NCBI GenBank assembly: GCA_900767815.1
Contig: CAAGAM010000183.1
Span: forward strand, 1-24,700
Reading direction: 5' to 3'
DNA: 24,700 nt
DNA from: Clostridia bacterium
GTDB lineage: Bacteria; Bacillota; Clostridia; Christensenellales; Borkfalkiaceae
Shown: one piece after another, positions 7,476-15,610 of the stretch
Layout of the letters: each line of letters opens with the position of its first letter
How positions within the stretch are numbered: the stretch's first letter is position 1
Translations under genes and position numbers: made by a program
Notes under the pieces: model-generated
Told to the model about the DNA's origin: nothing
What the model saw: the letters and a program-made list of their open reading frames with translations, nothing else
Database searches by the model: none

Positions 7476-7484
7476 TGTTATAAT
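7476..7484 (+). promoter_or_regulatory. Extended -10 promoter of galM
   Basis: TGT-TATAAT with the -10 box at 7479-7484 and no good -35 box. A TTTCGG/CCGAAA hairpin (7505-7510, 7519-7524) overlaps the first bases of the galM ribosome site and could damp translation. Confidence 0.6.
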
Positions 7485-7538
7485 AAATCCGATACAATAA
7501 GAATTTTCGGGATAAAAACCGAAAGGAGAAACAGCGAT

Positions 7539-8498
7539 ATGAAAAAAGAATTATTCGGAATCGTCGACGGAAACGAGGTGTACAGATATTTGTTGGCGGG
7601 CGACGGAGTTGACGTTGCCGTGATAGATTACGGGGCAGCGGTGCAGAGTATTTCGGTTGACGGGATCGAGGTCGTGCAGAGTTTTTCCCGCGCGGAAGAC
7701 TATAAAAAACGCCCGGGATACGTTTGCGGGGCGATAGGCAGGGTTTCAAACCGAATCGCGAACGCGGAATTCGCTTTAAACGGCAAGACATTTCGTCTTA
7801 CGGCGAACGAAGGGGAAAATCAACTTCACGGCGGCATCGAGGGGTTTAATCATAAATTTTTCAATGCGGAAGAGATTGAAAACGGCGTTAAAATGACATA
7901 TCTTTCCGAGGACGGAGAGGAAGGATACCCCGGGAATCTGCTGTTTACCGTAAAATTTACTCTTGTCGGCAGAACGTTTAACATAGAATATGGCGCTGTT
8001 TCGGATAAGGATACGCTTTTTGCGCCTACGCATCATTTTTATTTCAACCTGAACGGGCAGGTCGGCGGGGCGAATTCGAACAAACTTGCAATTTATGCCG
8101 ACGGCTATGTGCCTGTCGATAAAAGCTTGATTCCGACAGGTGATGTTCTGCCCGTTGACAAAACGCCTTTCGATTTCAGAACGATGAAGAGCGTAAACCG
8201 CGACAAAACGGATATGGGAATTTTCGACCATTGTTTTATCTTAAACGGCAATCATGTCGCAACGATTATCGGCGATAAGTCGGGAATAAAAGCCGAAATT
8301 TACACCGATATGCCCGCCGTTCAATTGTATTCGGGCGCGGGCGGCGATGAAAAGAGAGAAGAACCCGACCCGACGAACCGCGGCGGAGTCGCCTTAGAGC
8401 CGCAATTCGTTCCCAACGCCGTCAATATGAGCGGTTTTGAAAAACCGATTTTGAGAGCGGGCGAAAAAAAGGAGCATTTCATAAGGCTGGATTTTTAA
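7539..8498 (+). CDS. galM: Aldose 1-epimerase (mutarotase)
   Basis: GalM interconverts the alpha and beta anomers of aldoses such as galactose and glucose in the cytoplasm. The 319-residue product has the family landmarks in order: NRI (71-73) and NQLHGG (94-99, substrate-binding His97), THHFYFNLNG with the catalytic His at 166, Asp230 in IFDHCFIL, and the catalytic Glu287 in ALEPQFVPNAVN. The usual Asn before the catalytic His is His here. The ATG at 7539 is chosen over a GTG 96 bases upstream because AAAGGAG (7522-7528) fits it and the family begins here. It has its own promoter and a strong terminator, so it is probably monocistronic. Other galactose genes are not in the window. Confidence 0.95.
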   Translation: MKKELFGIVDGNEVYRYLLAGDGVDVAVIDYGAAVQSISVDGIEVVQSFSRAEDYKKRPGYVCGAIGRVSNRIANAEFALNGKTFRLTANEGENQLHGGIEGFNHKFFNAEEIENGVKMTYLSEDGEEGYPGNLLFTVKFTLVGRTFNIEYGAVSDKDTLFAPTHHFYFNLNGQVGGANSNKLAIYADGYVPVDKSLIPTGDVLPVDKTPFDFRTMKSVNRDKTDMGIFDHCFILNGNHVATIIGDKSGIKAEIYTDMPAVQLYSGAGGDEKREEPDPTNRGGVALEPQFVPNAVNMSGFEKPILRAGEKKEHFIRLDF

Positions 8499-8532
8499 CG
8501 GGAAAACTCAAAATTTTACAAGTGTATAAGTT

Positions 8533-8561
8533 AATCCCCTGCGGTTTTGCAGGGGATTTTT
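8533..8561 (+). terminator. Strong intrinsic terminator of galM
   Basis: AATCCCCTGC (8533-8542), loop GGTTTT, then GCAGGGGATT (8549-8558) continuing into T residues: a perfect 10-bp stem. Confidence 0.9.
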
Positions 8562-8567
8562 GAACTT

Positions 8568-8590
8568 GTCCGTTAATTGCCGAAACGGAC
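8568..8590 (-). terminator. Hairpin downstream of the terminase gene
   Basis: GTCCGTT (8568-8574) pairs with AACGGAC (8584-8590). It lies past the minus-strand terminase stop and could end its transcript, though there is no clear U-tract. Confidence 0.3.
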
Positions 8591-8636
8591 GATCGGGTTG
8601 CGGCGAGTATCCGCTCGTCTGTGATAAGTGCGCCTA

Positions 8637-8648
8637 TAAGTCGATTAA
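8637..8648 (+). repeat. Intergenic 12-mer TAAGTCGATTAA, copy 1
   Basis: An exact copy of a word also found at 13986 (minus), 18669 and 21085. It lies between the convergent galM and terminase genes, in the sense direction of galM. Short GCG/CGC arms flank it. Confidence 0.75.
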
Positions 8649-8704
8649 CGCGTATATTTTAAGGTTATCGACGAGTGTTTTATGTGTTTTTGCGGATTTG
8701 GAAT

Positions 8705-10132
8705 TCAACGGGCGCGGCGGCGTTTTTTGGAAAGTTGCCTTGCAAGGCGCGCTTTGTCTTTCTGAATGGCGGTGAGCTGCGGGGGTTCGGGCTTTATCTG
8801 CGGACGGGACATTATGAAATATCTCATTTCGTCAAGACAATGGTCGTCTGTTTTTTTAGGCATGTCGCCGTCGCCCCAGCGATAACGTTTCAGTTCCCGT
8901 ATGAGGTTTACGCACGTTCTGAAAATAAAGATACGATTGTTTTTGAAATATTCCTTAACGCGCGCTATGCCCGAAAACATATCCTTGTTGACGTTTGGGT
9001 TTGCGAGAATCCCGTGTTCGTAAAAAAGCTCCGTTACGCTTTTCAAAGACGCCAGAGTTTTTTGATTAGCCGCGGAATCGATAAGCGCGCGTATCCGTCC
9101 GTCGCCGTCTTTCCGCCAGCCGATCTGCTCGCATTTTTCCTTGATTTTCCGGCTGTGATATTCGACGTCTTTTCCCGCCTCGAAATGTTCGGCAACGACG
9201 TAAACGTTATCGTCGTAATCCACGCAATACCAATGCGCCGAAAGGGGATTGTTAAGCCCGGGGTCGATCGAAATATTGCATTGCCAGTCGAAAGGTACGT
9301 CGAAAGGGTCGATGACGTGAACGTTTTCGTCGAATTCGTTGTAAACAAGCCCGGAAGCGGCGGAAAACTTGCCGAAACGGCGTGAATTAAGTTCGTCCGC
9401 CGTCATGGACGAGGTGAGTTCTTTTATTTCGGAAGGGGAGAGATAGGGGTTGTCCGCCCATTCGACAAACTCGTACCACACCTCGGACGAGTTGCCCGCG
9501 TTCAGGTAAATTTCGTCGTAAATAAAGGTGAGACCTTTAAGGGGAGTCATCGTTCCGAAGATATCGCCGCATTTGTCGAGTACGCGCATTTTGCATTCGC
9601 GGTAAATATCTTCGGGCGGCTCTTCGTCGAACCATACGAAATCGAGGGAGCTTCCCTGAAATTTCTCCCTGCCCTGGTCGCAACTTTTAAAGCCAATCGT
9701 AGAAATTCCGCCGAAAACGTTTTTTATTTTTATCTGATCGATTATTCCGCTTTCGGGGTTGTCTTTCCGCCCCGAACTCATCGTGATTTCGGTTATCCAT
9801 TCTTTGGGCAGGTATTTCATTATTTTGCTTTGCGCAACGTCGCGCTGAACTTCGCGGGAGAGCGAAACCACCCAGCCGAATACGTCTTTGCGGTTTTTTC
9901 GGTAGGGGTGAATTCCTCTCGCCATGAAAATGGCTTCAACCGCGCCGCATTCGGTTTTTCCGCTTCGGTTTCCGCCGAAAACCCACCTGTTCCGCTTTGC
10001 GCATTTATGAAACGCGACTTGCTTTTTATGAATCTTTTCGCCCGTGTTATATTTAAAAAGCGGGAGATTTTTTCTCCGCGTTTGTTCTTTTTCGATTTCC
10101 GTGATTTTTCCTATTATTTCCTTTTCCGTCAT
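8705..10132 (-). CDS. Orphan phage terminase large subunit
   Basis: Terminase large subunits use ATP to pump phage DNA into proheads and cut it with an RNase H-like nuclease. The 475-residue protein has Walker A GGNRSGKT (53-60), Walker B FVWFDEE (acidic pair at 169-171), and nuclease residues SIDPG (Asp290), ALIDSAANQ (Asp352) and DDHCLDEMRY (Asp434). All key positions look intact and the length is normal. The C-terminus is very basic (SKKRRRAR). ATG 10132 lies eleven bases after AAAGGAGG; a TTG at 10141 is only two bases from it, too close. No portal, capsid, tail or integrase gene is present nearby. Only a sigma-like gene at 11038-11595 is phage-like, so this is a prophage remnant or a domesticated gene. 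Confidence 0.92.
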   Translation of the reverse strand: MTEKEIIGKITEIEKEQTRRKNLPLFKYNTGEKIHKKQVAFHKCAKRNRWVFGGNRSGKTECGAVEAIFMARGIHPYRKNRKDVFGWVVSLSREVQRDVAQSKIMKYLPKEWITEITMSSGRKDNPESGIIDQIKIKNVFGGISTIGFKSCDQGREKFQGSSLDFVWFDEEPPEDIYRECKMRVLDKCGDIFGTMTPLKGLTFIYDEIYLNAGNSSEVWYEFVEWADNPYLSPSEIKELTSSMTADELNSRRFGKFSAASGLVYNEFDENVHVIDPFDVPFDWQCNISIDPGLNNPLSAHWYCVDYDDNVYVVAEHFEAGKDVEYHSRKIKEKCEQIGWRKDGDGRIRALIDSAANQKTLASLKSVTELFYEHGILANPNVNKDMFSGIARVKEYFKNNRIFIFRTCVNLIRELKRYRWGDGDMPKKTDDHCLDEMRYFIMSRPQIKPEPPQLTAIQKDKARLARQLSKKRRRAR

Positions 10133-10189
10133 TTTCGACAAAACCTCCTTTTATTCCTGTTTTTCGGCTTATTTTTCTTTCGAGACAGA

Positions 10190-10198
10190 TGTTAAAAT
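10190..10198 (+). promoter_or_regulatory. Extended -10 element immediately before the 10208 start
   Basis: TGT-TAAAAT with the -10 box at 10193-10198. The expected transcript start is near 10205, only about three bases before the ATG at 10208, which would give a nearly leaderless mRNA. No ribosome site is present and the -35 region is weak. Confidence 0.5.
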
Positions 10199-10207
10199 AT
10201 ATCTGCA

Positions 10208-10987
10208 ATGAAAAGAATTCTGTCATCTTTTATGATTTTAATTATATCCGTTCTATATTTTTTCGCGGTAAATTTTTCGGGCGAAGCGACGACAAGCGCG
10301 CGGGCGGCTGGCGAAAAATATTCGCGCATACTCTCGGAAGACGTTATGATGTATATGGACTCGTCTCTTTCCGTGCCTTGGTTTACTTTGCCCTATTCCT
10401 ATTACGTAAAGGTCCTTTCGGTGAGCGGTACGAGCGCGAAAGTGGAGTATCGCGGAGACAATCCGTCCAGACCGTCCGCAAAAGGTTATATAAAAACCGA
10501 GGATCTCAACTTTACGGAAGAAATTCCGCAAACCCCTTATCCCGCCGTTACGTTAACCGTCAATCAGACCTGCCTTCTGTATAAAGACAGCGACTTCACG
10601 ATAACCGAAACGATCACCCAAAACAGCACCGCCGACTATTACGGAACGCTTACGCGGCATAACGGCGAGAAGTATATTTACTGTCTCGTAAATACGACCT
10701 TCGGTGATAAATACTTAGGCTATATGTCGATTAACTCCGTTTTTCCCTTTTCAATACCGACATTGAACGTGGAGAGAAAAATCGATTCTTCTGAGGACGA
10801 AGAGTCTGTTACGGAAACAAATTCCGAAATTTCGTCGGCAAGCGGAAACAGCGTTCAGATAGTTATCATCATAGCCGTTTCGGCTGTCGCTATTTCTATA
10901 GTATATCTGTTGTTCCGCCCCTCGGGAAAACGCACCGCGAAGGACGAGGCGATAACTTCCAACGAGTTCGGCGATGACGATTATTAA
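10208..10987 (+). CDS. Membrane-anchored extracytoplasmic protein with SH3-like repeats
   Basis: The 259-residue protein starts with a signal or membrane segment (residues 5-22) and has a second hydrophobic helix near residues 215-237 followed by a charged tail ending in acidic residues. The region between should lie outside the cell. It contains two stretches like bacterial SH3 domains: YYVKVLSVSGTSAKVEYRG...AKGYIKTEDL and TCLLYKDSDFTITETI...KYLGYMSINSV. These are short ligand-binding or structural folds in envelope proteins; the assignment rests on pattern only. It reads opposite to, and between, the two phage-type genes. The mRNA appears to be nearly leaderless. A 12-bp segment including the stop codon is repeated just after the gene (10976-10987 and 10991-11002). 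Confidence 0.75.
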   Translation: MKRILSSFMILIISVLYFFAVNFSGEATTSARAAGEKYSRILSEDVMMYMDSSLSVPWFTLPYSYYVKVLSVSGTSAKVEYRGDNPSRPSAKGYIKTEDLNFTEEIPQTPYPAVTLTVNQTCLLYKDSDFTITETITQNSTADYYGTLTRHNGEKYIYCLVNTTFGDKYLGYMSINSVFPFSIPTLNVERKIDSSEDEESVTETNSEISSASGNSVQIVIIIAVSAVAISIVYLLFRPSGKRTAKDEAITSNEFGDDDY

Positions 10988-11037
10988 AACGACGATTATT
11001 AACTTCCGTGGCAAAAAAATCGGAATTTAAAAGGCGT

Positions 11038-11595
11038 TCATGCGTTTTCTTTTGTCGTCGTTTTGCGTTGATTTTCCGCGCTTTTTTCCTTTTGTTTTTC
11101 GTTTTTGAAGTCGTAACCGAAAGTGTTTTTCATCACTCCGAAATTAGCCGCGCCGATAAGATGCGCTTTTTCTATGGAAATTGCTTCGCTTAAAAAATAA
11201 AAACTTTTTGCGAGTTCCCGAATTTTTTCCGGCGTAACGCCCGTTTCGTCGAGAGCTTTGGCAAATTTTCCGACGGAAAGCGCAAGTTTTCTGTAGTAAT
11301 TTCTGTTTTTCTCGTCTGTAACCCCTTTCTTTTCTTCGTCGAAGCCGTATTTTTCGGCGAGAATGCGTCTGTATTCGGGTTTTATCGCGTTAAGAGCTTC
11401 GAAAACGTCAAGCCTTAAAATCAAAAGCTTCTTTTTTCGTTCGGTAAGCTCGATAAGTCTTTCGGCTTGCACTTCCGCGGGTAACCTGCACGAAAAACTC
11501 CCCAAAGCTTTAAGCATGAATCTTCTGTCCATGCTCTCAATTATTCCGCTCATTTCTTCAAGGCTCCTGAGCAATGCCTTTTGTTCGATAAACAT
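11038..11595 (-). CDS. Putative phage-type sigma-like regulator
   Basis: The 185-residue protein is mostly helical. Its centre, ALNAIKPEYRRILAEKYGF followed by DEKNRNYYRKLALSVGKFAKAL, matches the pattern of ArpU/RinA-like and other phage late-gene activators, which carry a sigma-70 region-4-like helix-turn-helix. Such genes usually lie next to terminase genes in Firmicute phages, and a terminase lies downstream on this same strand. The C-terminal 20 residues are Lys/Glu-rich and low in complexity. The ATG at 11595 has a strong AAAGGAGGG site seven bases upstream. The family assignment is tentative: helical content and position support it, but the helix-turn-helix is not a clean match. Confidence 0.5.
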   Translation of the reverse strand: MFIEQKALLRSLEEMSGIIESMDRRFMLKALGSFSCRLPAEVQAERLIELTERKKKLLILRLDVFEALNAIKPEYRRILAEKYGFDEEKKGVTDEKNRNYYRKLALSVGKFAKALDETGVTPEKIRELAKSFYFLSEAISIEKAHLIGAANFGVMKNTFGYDFKNEKQKEKSAENQRKTTTKENA

Positions 11596-11767
11596 ACGCT
11601 ATCCCTCCTTTTTTGCTCCGATTATATTCGTATTTTTCATTTTTTCAAGACCCTTGTGAACGTTTTTGCCCGAAAAAATTTTTTGTACGCTTTATTGAGC
11701 TATCGGATTTTCCGCAGATTTAAGAACGGCAAATCCGAACATATGTTCGCGTATATTTTAAAGAAAA

Positions 11768-11793
11768 AAATATGACATATGCGTGTCATATTT
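11768..11793. other. AT-rich palindrome in a long intergenic gap
   Basis: AAATATGACA (11768-11777) and TGTCATATTT (11784-11793) form a perfect 10-bp inverted repeat. Read on the minus strand it is followed by a run of T, so it may be a weak minus-strand terminator or a protein-binding site. Elsewhere in 11596-11909 I see only AT-rich sequence and no gene. Confidence 0.5.
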
Positions 11794-11909
11794 AGCCGTA
11801 AAATTTGTCGAAAAAAGCAAAAGCGGGACGAAAAAGAGAATTAAAAATCCCGTCCGTAAATTAAGCGAAAGAAGATTTTCTTGCGGAGCGGATTTTTTTT
11901 CGTATATGA

Positions 11910-11938
11910 TTGAAAAAATCGTCTGAAAATGTTATAAT
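11910..11938 (+). promoter_or_regulatory. Sigma-A promoter of the Na/Pi transporter
   Basis: TTGAAA (11910-11915), 17 bp, TATAAT (11933-11938) with an extended TGT just before. Expected transcript start is about 11945. Confidence 0.85.
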
Positions 11939-11941
11939 AAC

Positions 11942-12070
11942 TTTACACGGCTTACAAAAATAAATTTTTGTATTGCATTCGCAATCACTTGTGGCTAAAC
12001 GCAAATAACAGCCGTTCGTTGAAATATGGCGAGAAAAAGTCCTTGCAAGCAAACTTTTTCTCTTATATTA
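11942..12070 (+). repeat. Dispersed intergenic element, copy B, in the Na/Pi transporter leader
   Basis: This is the diverged partner of 1418-1550. It starts almost exactly at the predicted transcript start, so it would form the 5' leader RNA of the transporter gene. It can fold a 10-bp hairpin GAGAAAAAGT (12031-12040) with ACTTTTTCTC (12053-12062) whose loop holds the conserved CCTTGCAAG. Start and end blocks CGGCT and AGCCG may pair. The element ends about 57 bases before the ATG. It does not match a riboswitch class I can name. Confidence 0.65.
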
Positions 12071-12126
12071 AAAACAGCGTAAATATTAAAGAACAGCGTA
12101 AAAACGAAACACACAGGAGAAAACTT

Positions 12127-13809
12127 ATGTTGACATCTCAGGACGTAATGCCGTTGATACAAAGCCTTGTATGGCTTCTTGCGGGCGTTGGCGTTTTCAT
12201 TGTCGGAATGAACTTTTTAAGCGACGCGCTTGAAAAAAGCGCGGGCAGCGAAATGAAGCGCCTTCTCGGCAAAATCAGCAACAACCGCTTTTCGGGCGTC
12301 GGGGTAGGCGTAGGCGTTACGGCTATCATTCAAAGCTCGTCGGCAACGTCGGTTATGGTTATCGGTCTCGTAAACGCGGGCGTTATGACGCTCATGCAGG
12401 CAACGCCTATAATAATGGGCGCGAATATCGGTACAACCGTAACGGGGCTTCTCGTCGCGCTCAAAAACGATTACTTCAACATGATAATGTATCTTTTCGC
12501 GTTTGCGGGGGTTATGATGAGCTTTTTCAAGCAGGAAAAGGTGAAAATCGCGGGTAACCTCTGTTGCGGTTTAGGTCTTATCTTCGTCGGTCTTAACGTC
12601 ATGAGCAGCGAGCAGGCGTTCGGAAGTCCGCTCGTCGAAACGCTTTTCACTAATATTTTCCGCGTTATCGATTTTCCGTTGCTTCTTATTTTTGTCGGCG
12701 CGGTGTTCACGGCTTTGATTCAGAGTTCGTCCGCGGCGACGGGCGTCGTGATAACGATGGTCGGCGCAAAAGTTATGCCGCTCGAATACGCTTTGTTTAT
12801 CGTCCTCGGCGCAAACATCGGAACGTGCGTAACGGCTTTGCTTGCTTCCGTCGGCGCGAATGCAAATTCCAAACGAGTCGCGCTCATACACTTTACCTTC
12901 AACGTTATAGGAACGGTTTTATTCACGATAATAATATGGGTGTTTAAAGATTACGTCGTAAACGCCCTTACGGCGGTGTTCCCGGGCAGAGATCAGATGT
13001 CGCTTCAGATGCGCATTTCGGCATTCCACGTTATCTTCAACGTAACGACGACCTGTCTTTTGTTGCCGTTCGTCAAACCGCTTGTCCGCTATTCGCGCCT
13101 TGTCATCAAAGATAAGGACGAAAAAGAAACGCTTACGCTTAAATTCGTCGACGACCGTCTTTTGTCGATGCCGACCGTTGCGTTGATGCAGGTCAAAAAA
13201 GAAATGGATTACATGATAAGCCTTGCACAGGATAACATTCGCATGGCGTTCGACGCCATGGAAAACTGTTCCGTGGAAAACGGAAAGGCGATACATAAAA
13301 ACGAGGATATTATAGACTTTACGAATTGCGAACTGACGAGATTTTTAATCAAATTGTCCGCAAACGTAGAGCAGAGCGACGAAAAAATAATAGGTTCGAG
13401 CTTCCACGTTTTAAACGACGTCGAAAGGATAGGCGACCATGCCGAAAACTTTTACGGAATAGCAAAAGAAATGCACGGCAACAAAATTCTTTTTTCCGAG
13501 AAAGCTCAGAAAGAGATAAAGCAGATGTTCGACAAAATCGTCGAGATGTTCGATATATCCAAAGACGCGTTCGAAAACATGAACAAAAACAGATTGCCCG
13601 AGCTTACCGCGCTTGAAAACGACGTCGACAATCTTAAAAAAGATCTCACGGTTAAGCATTTCGCCCGTCTTGCCGAGGGCAAGTGCAGAGTTGAGGTAAG
13701 CCCTTATTATTCTTCGGCGATATCGGGGCTTGAACGCGTTGCCGACCACCTCGTCAACGTTGGTTACAGTATCGTAAACCCCGTAGGTTCTCAAAGAGAA
13801 ATAGATTGA
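12127..13809 (+). CDS. Na/Pi-cotransporter family protein with C-terminal PhoU domain
   Basis: The 560-residue protein is a sodium-phosphate cotransporter of the NptA/YjbB type. It has two inverted repeats, each with a QSSSA signature (residues 69-73 and 199-203) and a GANIGT motif (98-103 and a second near 230). About eight to ten membrane helices fill the first ~330 residues. From about 360 to 550 it carries a PhoU-like helical domain (HVLNDVERIGDHAENFYGIA and SGLERVADHLVNVGY), which in relatives helps control phosphate flux. The ATG at 12127 with AGGAGA upstream is used rather than an open upstream stretch that is really the leader element. The gene is single, with a promoter and terminator of its own. 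Confidence 0.94.
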   Translation: MLTSQDVMPLIQSLVWLLAGVGVFIVGMNFLSDALEKSAGSEMKRLLGKISNNRFSGVGVGVGVTAIIQSSSATSVMVIGLVNAGVMTLMQATPIIMGANIGTTVTGLLVALKNDYFNMIMYLFAFAGVMMSFFKQEKVKIAGNLCCGLGLIFVGLNVMSSEQAFGSPLVETLFTNIFRVIDFPLLLIFVGAVFTALIQSSSAATGVVITMVGAKVMPLEYALFIVLGANIGTCVTALLASVGANANSKRVALIHFTFNVIGTVLFTIIIWVFKDYVVNALTAVFPGRDQMSLQMRISAFHVIFNVTTTCLLLPFVKPLVRYSRLVIKDKDEKETLTLKFVDDRLLSMPTVALMQVKKEMDYMISLAQDNIRMAFDAMENCSVENGKAIHKNEDIIDFTNCELTRFLIKLSANVEQSDEKIIGSSFHVLNDVERIGDHAENFYGIAKEMHGNKILFSEKAQKEIKQMFDKIVEMFDISKDAFENMNKNRLPELTALENDVDNLKKDLTVKHFARLAEGKCRVEVSPYYSSAISGLERVADHLVNVGYSIVNPVGSQREID

Positions 13810-13821
13810 TAGTCTGATCTT

Positions 13822-13845
13822 CAAAAGCCGTGGCGCTTTTGTTTT
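13822..13845 (+). terminator. Terminator of the Na/Pi transporter gene
   Basis: CAAAAGC (13822-13828), six-base loop, GCTTTTG (13835-13841), then TTTT. Confidence 0.7.
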
Positions 13846-13904
13846 CGGTCGGCGTGAGCCGTGCCGGGAATTTCAGAAGGTAAAAACCCGGAGTTAAAGC
13901 AAAC

Positions 13905-13950
13905 AAAAAAAACCGATATTCCGAAAAGTCATCGGGATATCGGATTTTTT
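13905..13950. terminator. Bidirectional intrinsic terminator
   Basis: CCGATATTCCG (13913-13923) pairs with CGGGATATCGG (13933-13943) with one mismatch. A-tract on the left (13905-13912) and T-tract on the right (13945-13950) let it act in both directions between the convergent Na/Pi and flotillin genes. Confidence 0.85.
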
Positions 13951-13985
13951 ATGTAGTTTGTAATGATGATTTGTAAAATATGCCG

Positions 13986-13997
13986 TTAATCGACTTA
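13986..13997 (-). repeat. Intergenic 12-mer TAAGTCGATTAA, copy 2
   Basis: Exact copy on the minus strand, 44-55 bases downstream of the flotillin stop and in its sense direction. Flanked by GCCGT and ACGGC, which could pair to put the motif in a loop. Confidence 0.8.
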
Positions 13998-14040
13998 TAC
14001 GGCTATTTTACCGTATAAAAACTTTTAAAATCGATAGATT

Positions 14041-15522
14041 TTATTCTTCGTTGACGGAAGTTGCCGCAACGTTTTCGTTCTGCTTTTCCTTTTGCTTTTC
14101 GGTTGCTTTTGCGGCAACCTTTCCGCCTATAACGCCCGAGATGAGCGCGTTTACGTCGATACCCGTCGATTCCTTAACGCCTTCCATAATCTGGCTTGCG
14201 CTCTGCATAACGTCTTTAACGACTTTGGTTGCGTTTCCGTCGCCGTACATAACGATTTTGTCGGTGCGGCTGAGGGGTTCCGCGGCGTTTTTAACGACTT
14301 CGGGAAGCGCGGAAAGGTACATTTCGAGAACGGACGCTTCGCCCATTTTCTTCTGAGCTTCGGCTTTTTTCTCGATGGCTTCCGCTTCCGCGATACCTTT
14401 TGCCCTGATACCTTCGGCTTCCTGTTCCATGGCGTATCTCAAAGCTTCGGCTTCGGCGCGCCTTGCTTCCGCTTCCATAACCGCCTGATATTTTTTAGCC
14501 GCCGCTTCCTGTTCGGTTGCGAATCTTGCCGCTTCCGCGTCTTTCTGACGTTTGATAAGGTCGGCTTCGGCTTCCTTTGCAACGCGGTAGTTGTTCGCGT
14601 CGGCTTGCTTTCTGATTTCCGCGTCGAGCTGTTTCTCTTTTAAGACGATTGCTTTGTCCGCAAGTTCCGATTCTTTTTCTTTCTTGGCTATATCCGCTTC
14701 GGTTTTTGCAATTTCTATAGTCTTTCTCTGGTTTTCCTGCTGAATGGAATACGCCGCGTCCGCAGCCGCCTTTTTGGTATCCGCCTGAACTTTGAGTTCT
14801 GCTTGCTGAACGGAAAGAGCGGTGTTTTGTTCCGCGATTTTCTTTTCCGCCTCAACCTTTACGGCGTTTGCCTCTTCCTGCGCGTGAGAAGTCGCGATGG
14901 CGATATCTCTTTGAGCGTTGGCTTTTGCGATCTGCGCGTTTTTGCGGATTTGTTCGACGTTGTCGATACCCATGTTCTCGATTGTTCCCGCATTATCCTT
15001 GAAGTTCTGAATGTTGAAGTTTACAACCTCGATTCCGAGTTTCTCCATGTCGGGAACGACGTTTTCGGTTATCTTTTTGGCAACGCCCTGTCTGTCCTGA
15101 ACCATTTCTTTAAGCCCGACCGACCCCACGATTTCACGCATGTTACCTTCAAGAACCTGCGTTACGAGGCTTACGAGTTCGTCTTGCTTCATTCCGAGCA
15201 GAGATTCCGCCGCACGCTTTAAAAGCTCGGGGTTAGAGGAGACTTTGACGTTTGCAACGCCGTCCACGTTCACGTTGATGAACTCGTTTGTCGGCACGGC
15301 TTCGCTTGTTTTGACGTCGACCTGCATAACTCTTAACGAGATTTTATCCACCCTTTCGAAGAAAGGCATTCTCCAGCCCGCCTTACCTATAAGGATTCGT
15401 TTTTTGCACGGACCCGAAATTATGTAAGCCGTATCCGGAGGGGCTTTAAGATACCCCGAAATCAGAACTATCAGAACTACTGCTGCAACTACGACTATTA
15501 ACGCTATCGCCCACGTCGGCAT
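14041..15522 (-). CDS. floT: Flotillin (FloT-type membrane scaffold protein)
   Basis: Flotillins organise functional membrane microdomains. This 493-residue protein has one N-terminal membrane segment (about residues 4-22), an SPFH/PHB domain (about 25-195, with AGWRMPFFERVDKISLRV), and a long coiled coil (about 200-410) very rich in Ala, Glu and Lys with many AEA repeats, then a Gly/Val C-terminal region and a charged tail. It lacks the N-terminal NfeD-partner gene as a neighbour. Length is close to the ~509 residues of the Bacillus subtilis FloT. ATG 15522 follows AGGAGG. Upstream lies a promoter and a terminator hairpin, so expression seems to be set by attenuation. Confidence 0.94.
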   Translation of the reverse strand: MPTWAIALIVVVAAVVLIVLISGYLKAPPDTAYIISGPCKKRILIGKAGWRMPFFERVDKISLRVMQVDVKTSEAVPTNEFINVNVDGVANVKVSSNPELLKRAAESLLGMKQDELVSLVTQVLEGNMREIVGSVGLKEMVQDRQGVAKKITENVVPDMEKLGIEVVNFNIQNFKDNAGTIENMGIDNVEQIRKNAQIAKANAQRDIAIATSHAQEEANAVKVEAEKKIAEQNTALSVQQAELKVQADTKKAAADAAYSIQQENQRKTIEIAKTEADIAKKEKESELADKAIVLKEKQLDAEIRKQADANNYRVAKEAEADLIKRQKDAEAARFATEQEAAAKKYQAVMEAEARRAEAEALRYAMEQEAEGIRAKGIAEAEAIEKKAEAQKKMGEASVLEMYLSALPEVVKNAAEPLSRTDKIVMYGDGNATKVVKDVMQSASQIMEGVKESTGIDVNALISGVIGGKVAAKATEKQKEKQNENVAATSVNEE

Positions 15523-15574
15523 AATTGTTACCTCCTGCCATAATAATATTATTACCGAAAAAGGAGTGTTTATG

Positions 15575-15610
15575 AAAAAAGACTTTTACGGCATACGTTC
15601 CGTAAAAGTC
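15575..15610 (-). terminator. Terminator hairpin within the flotillin leader
   Basis: On the minus strand GACTTTTACGG (15610-15600) pairs with CCGTAAAAGTC (15591-15581), a perfect 11-bp stem, followed by TTTTTT. It lies about 50 bases before the flotillin start and after the promoter. Confidence 0.85.

Noticed and set aside
8675..9385. Plus-strand gene
   Set aside because: It is antisense to the terminase, whose catalytic motifs are unmistakable.
11968..12126. N-terminal extension of the Na/Pi transporter
   Set aside because: The extra 53 codons overlie the dispersed element and the ribosome site at 12127 fits the family start.
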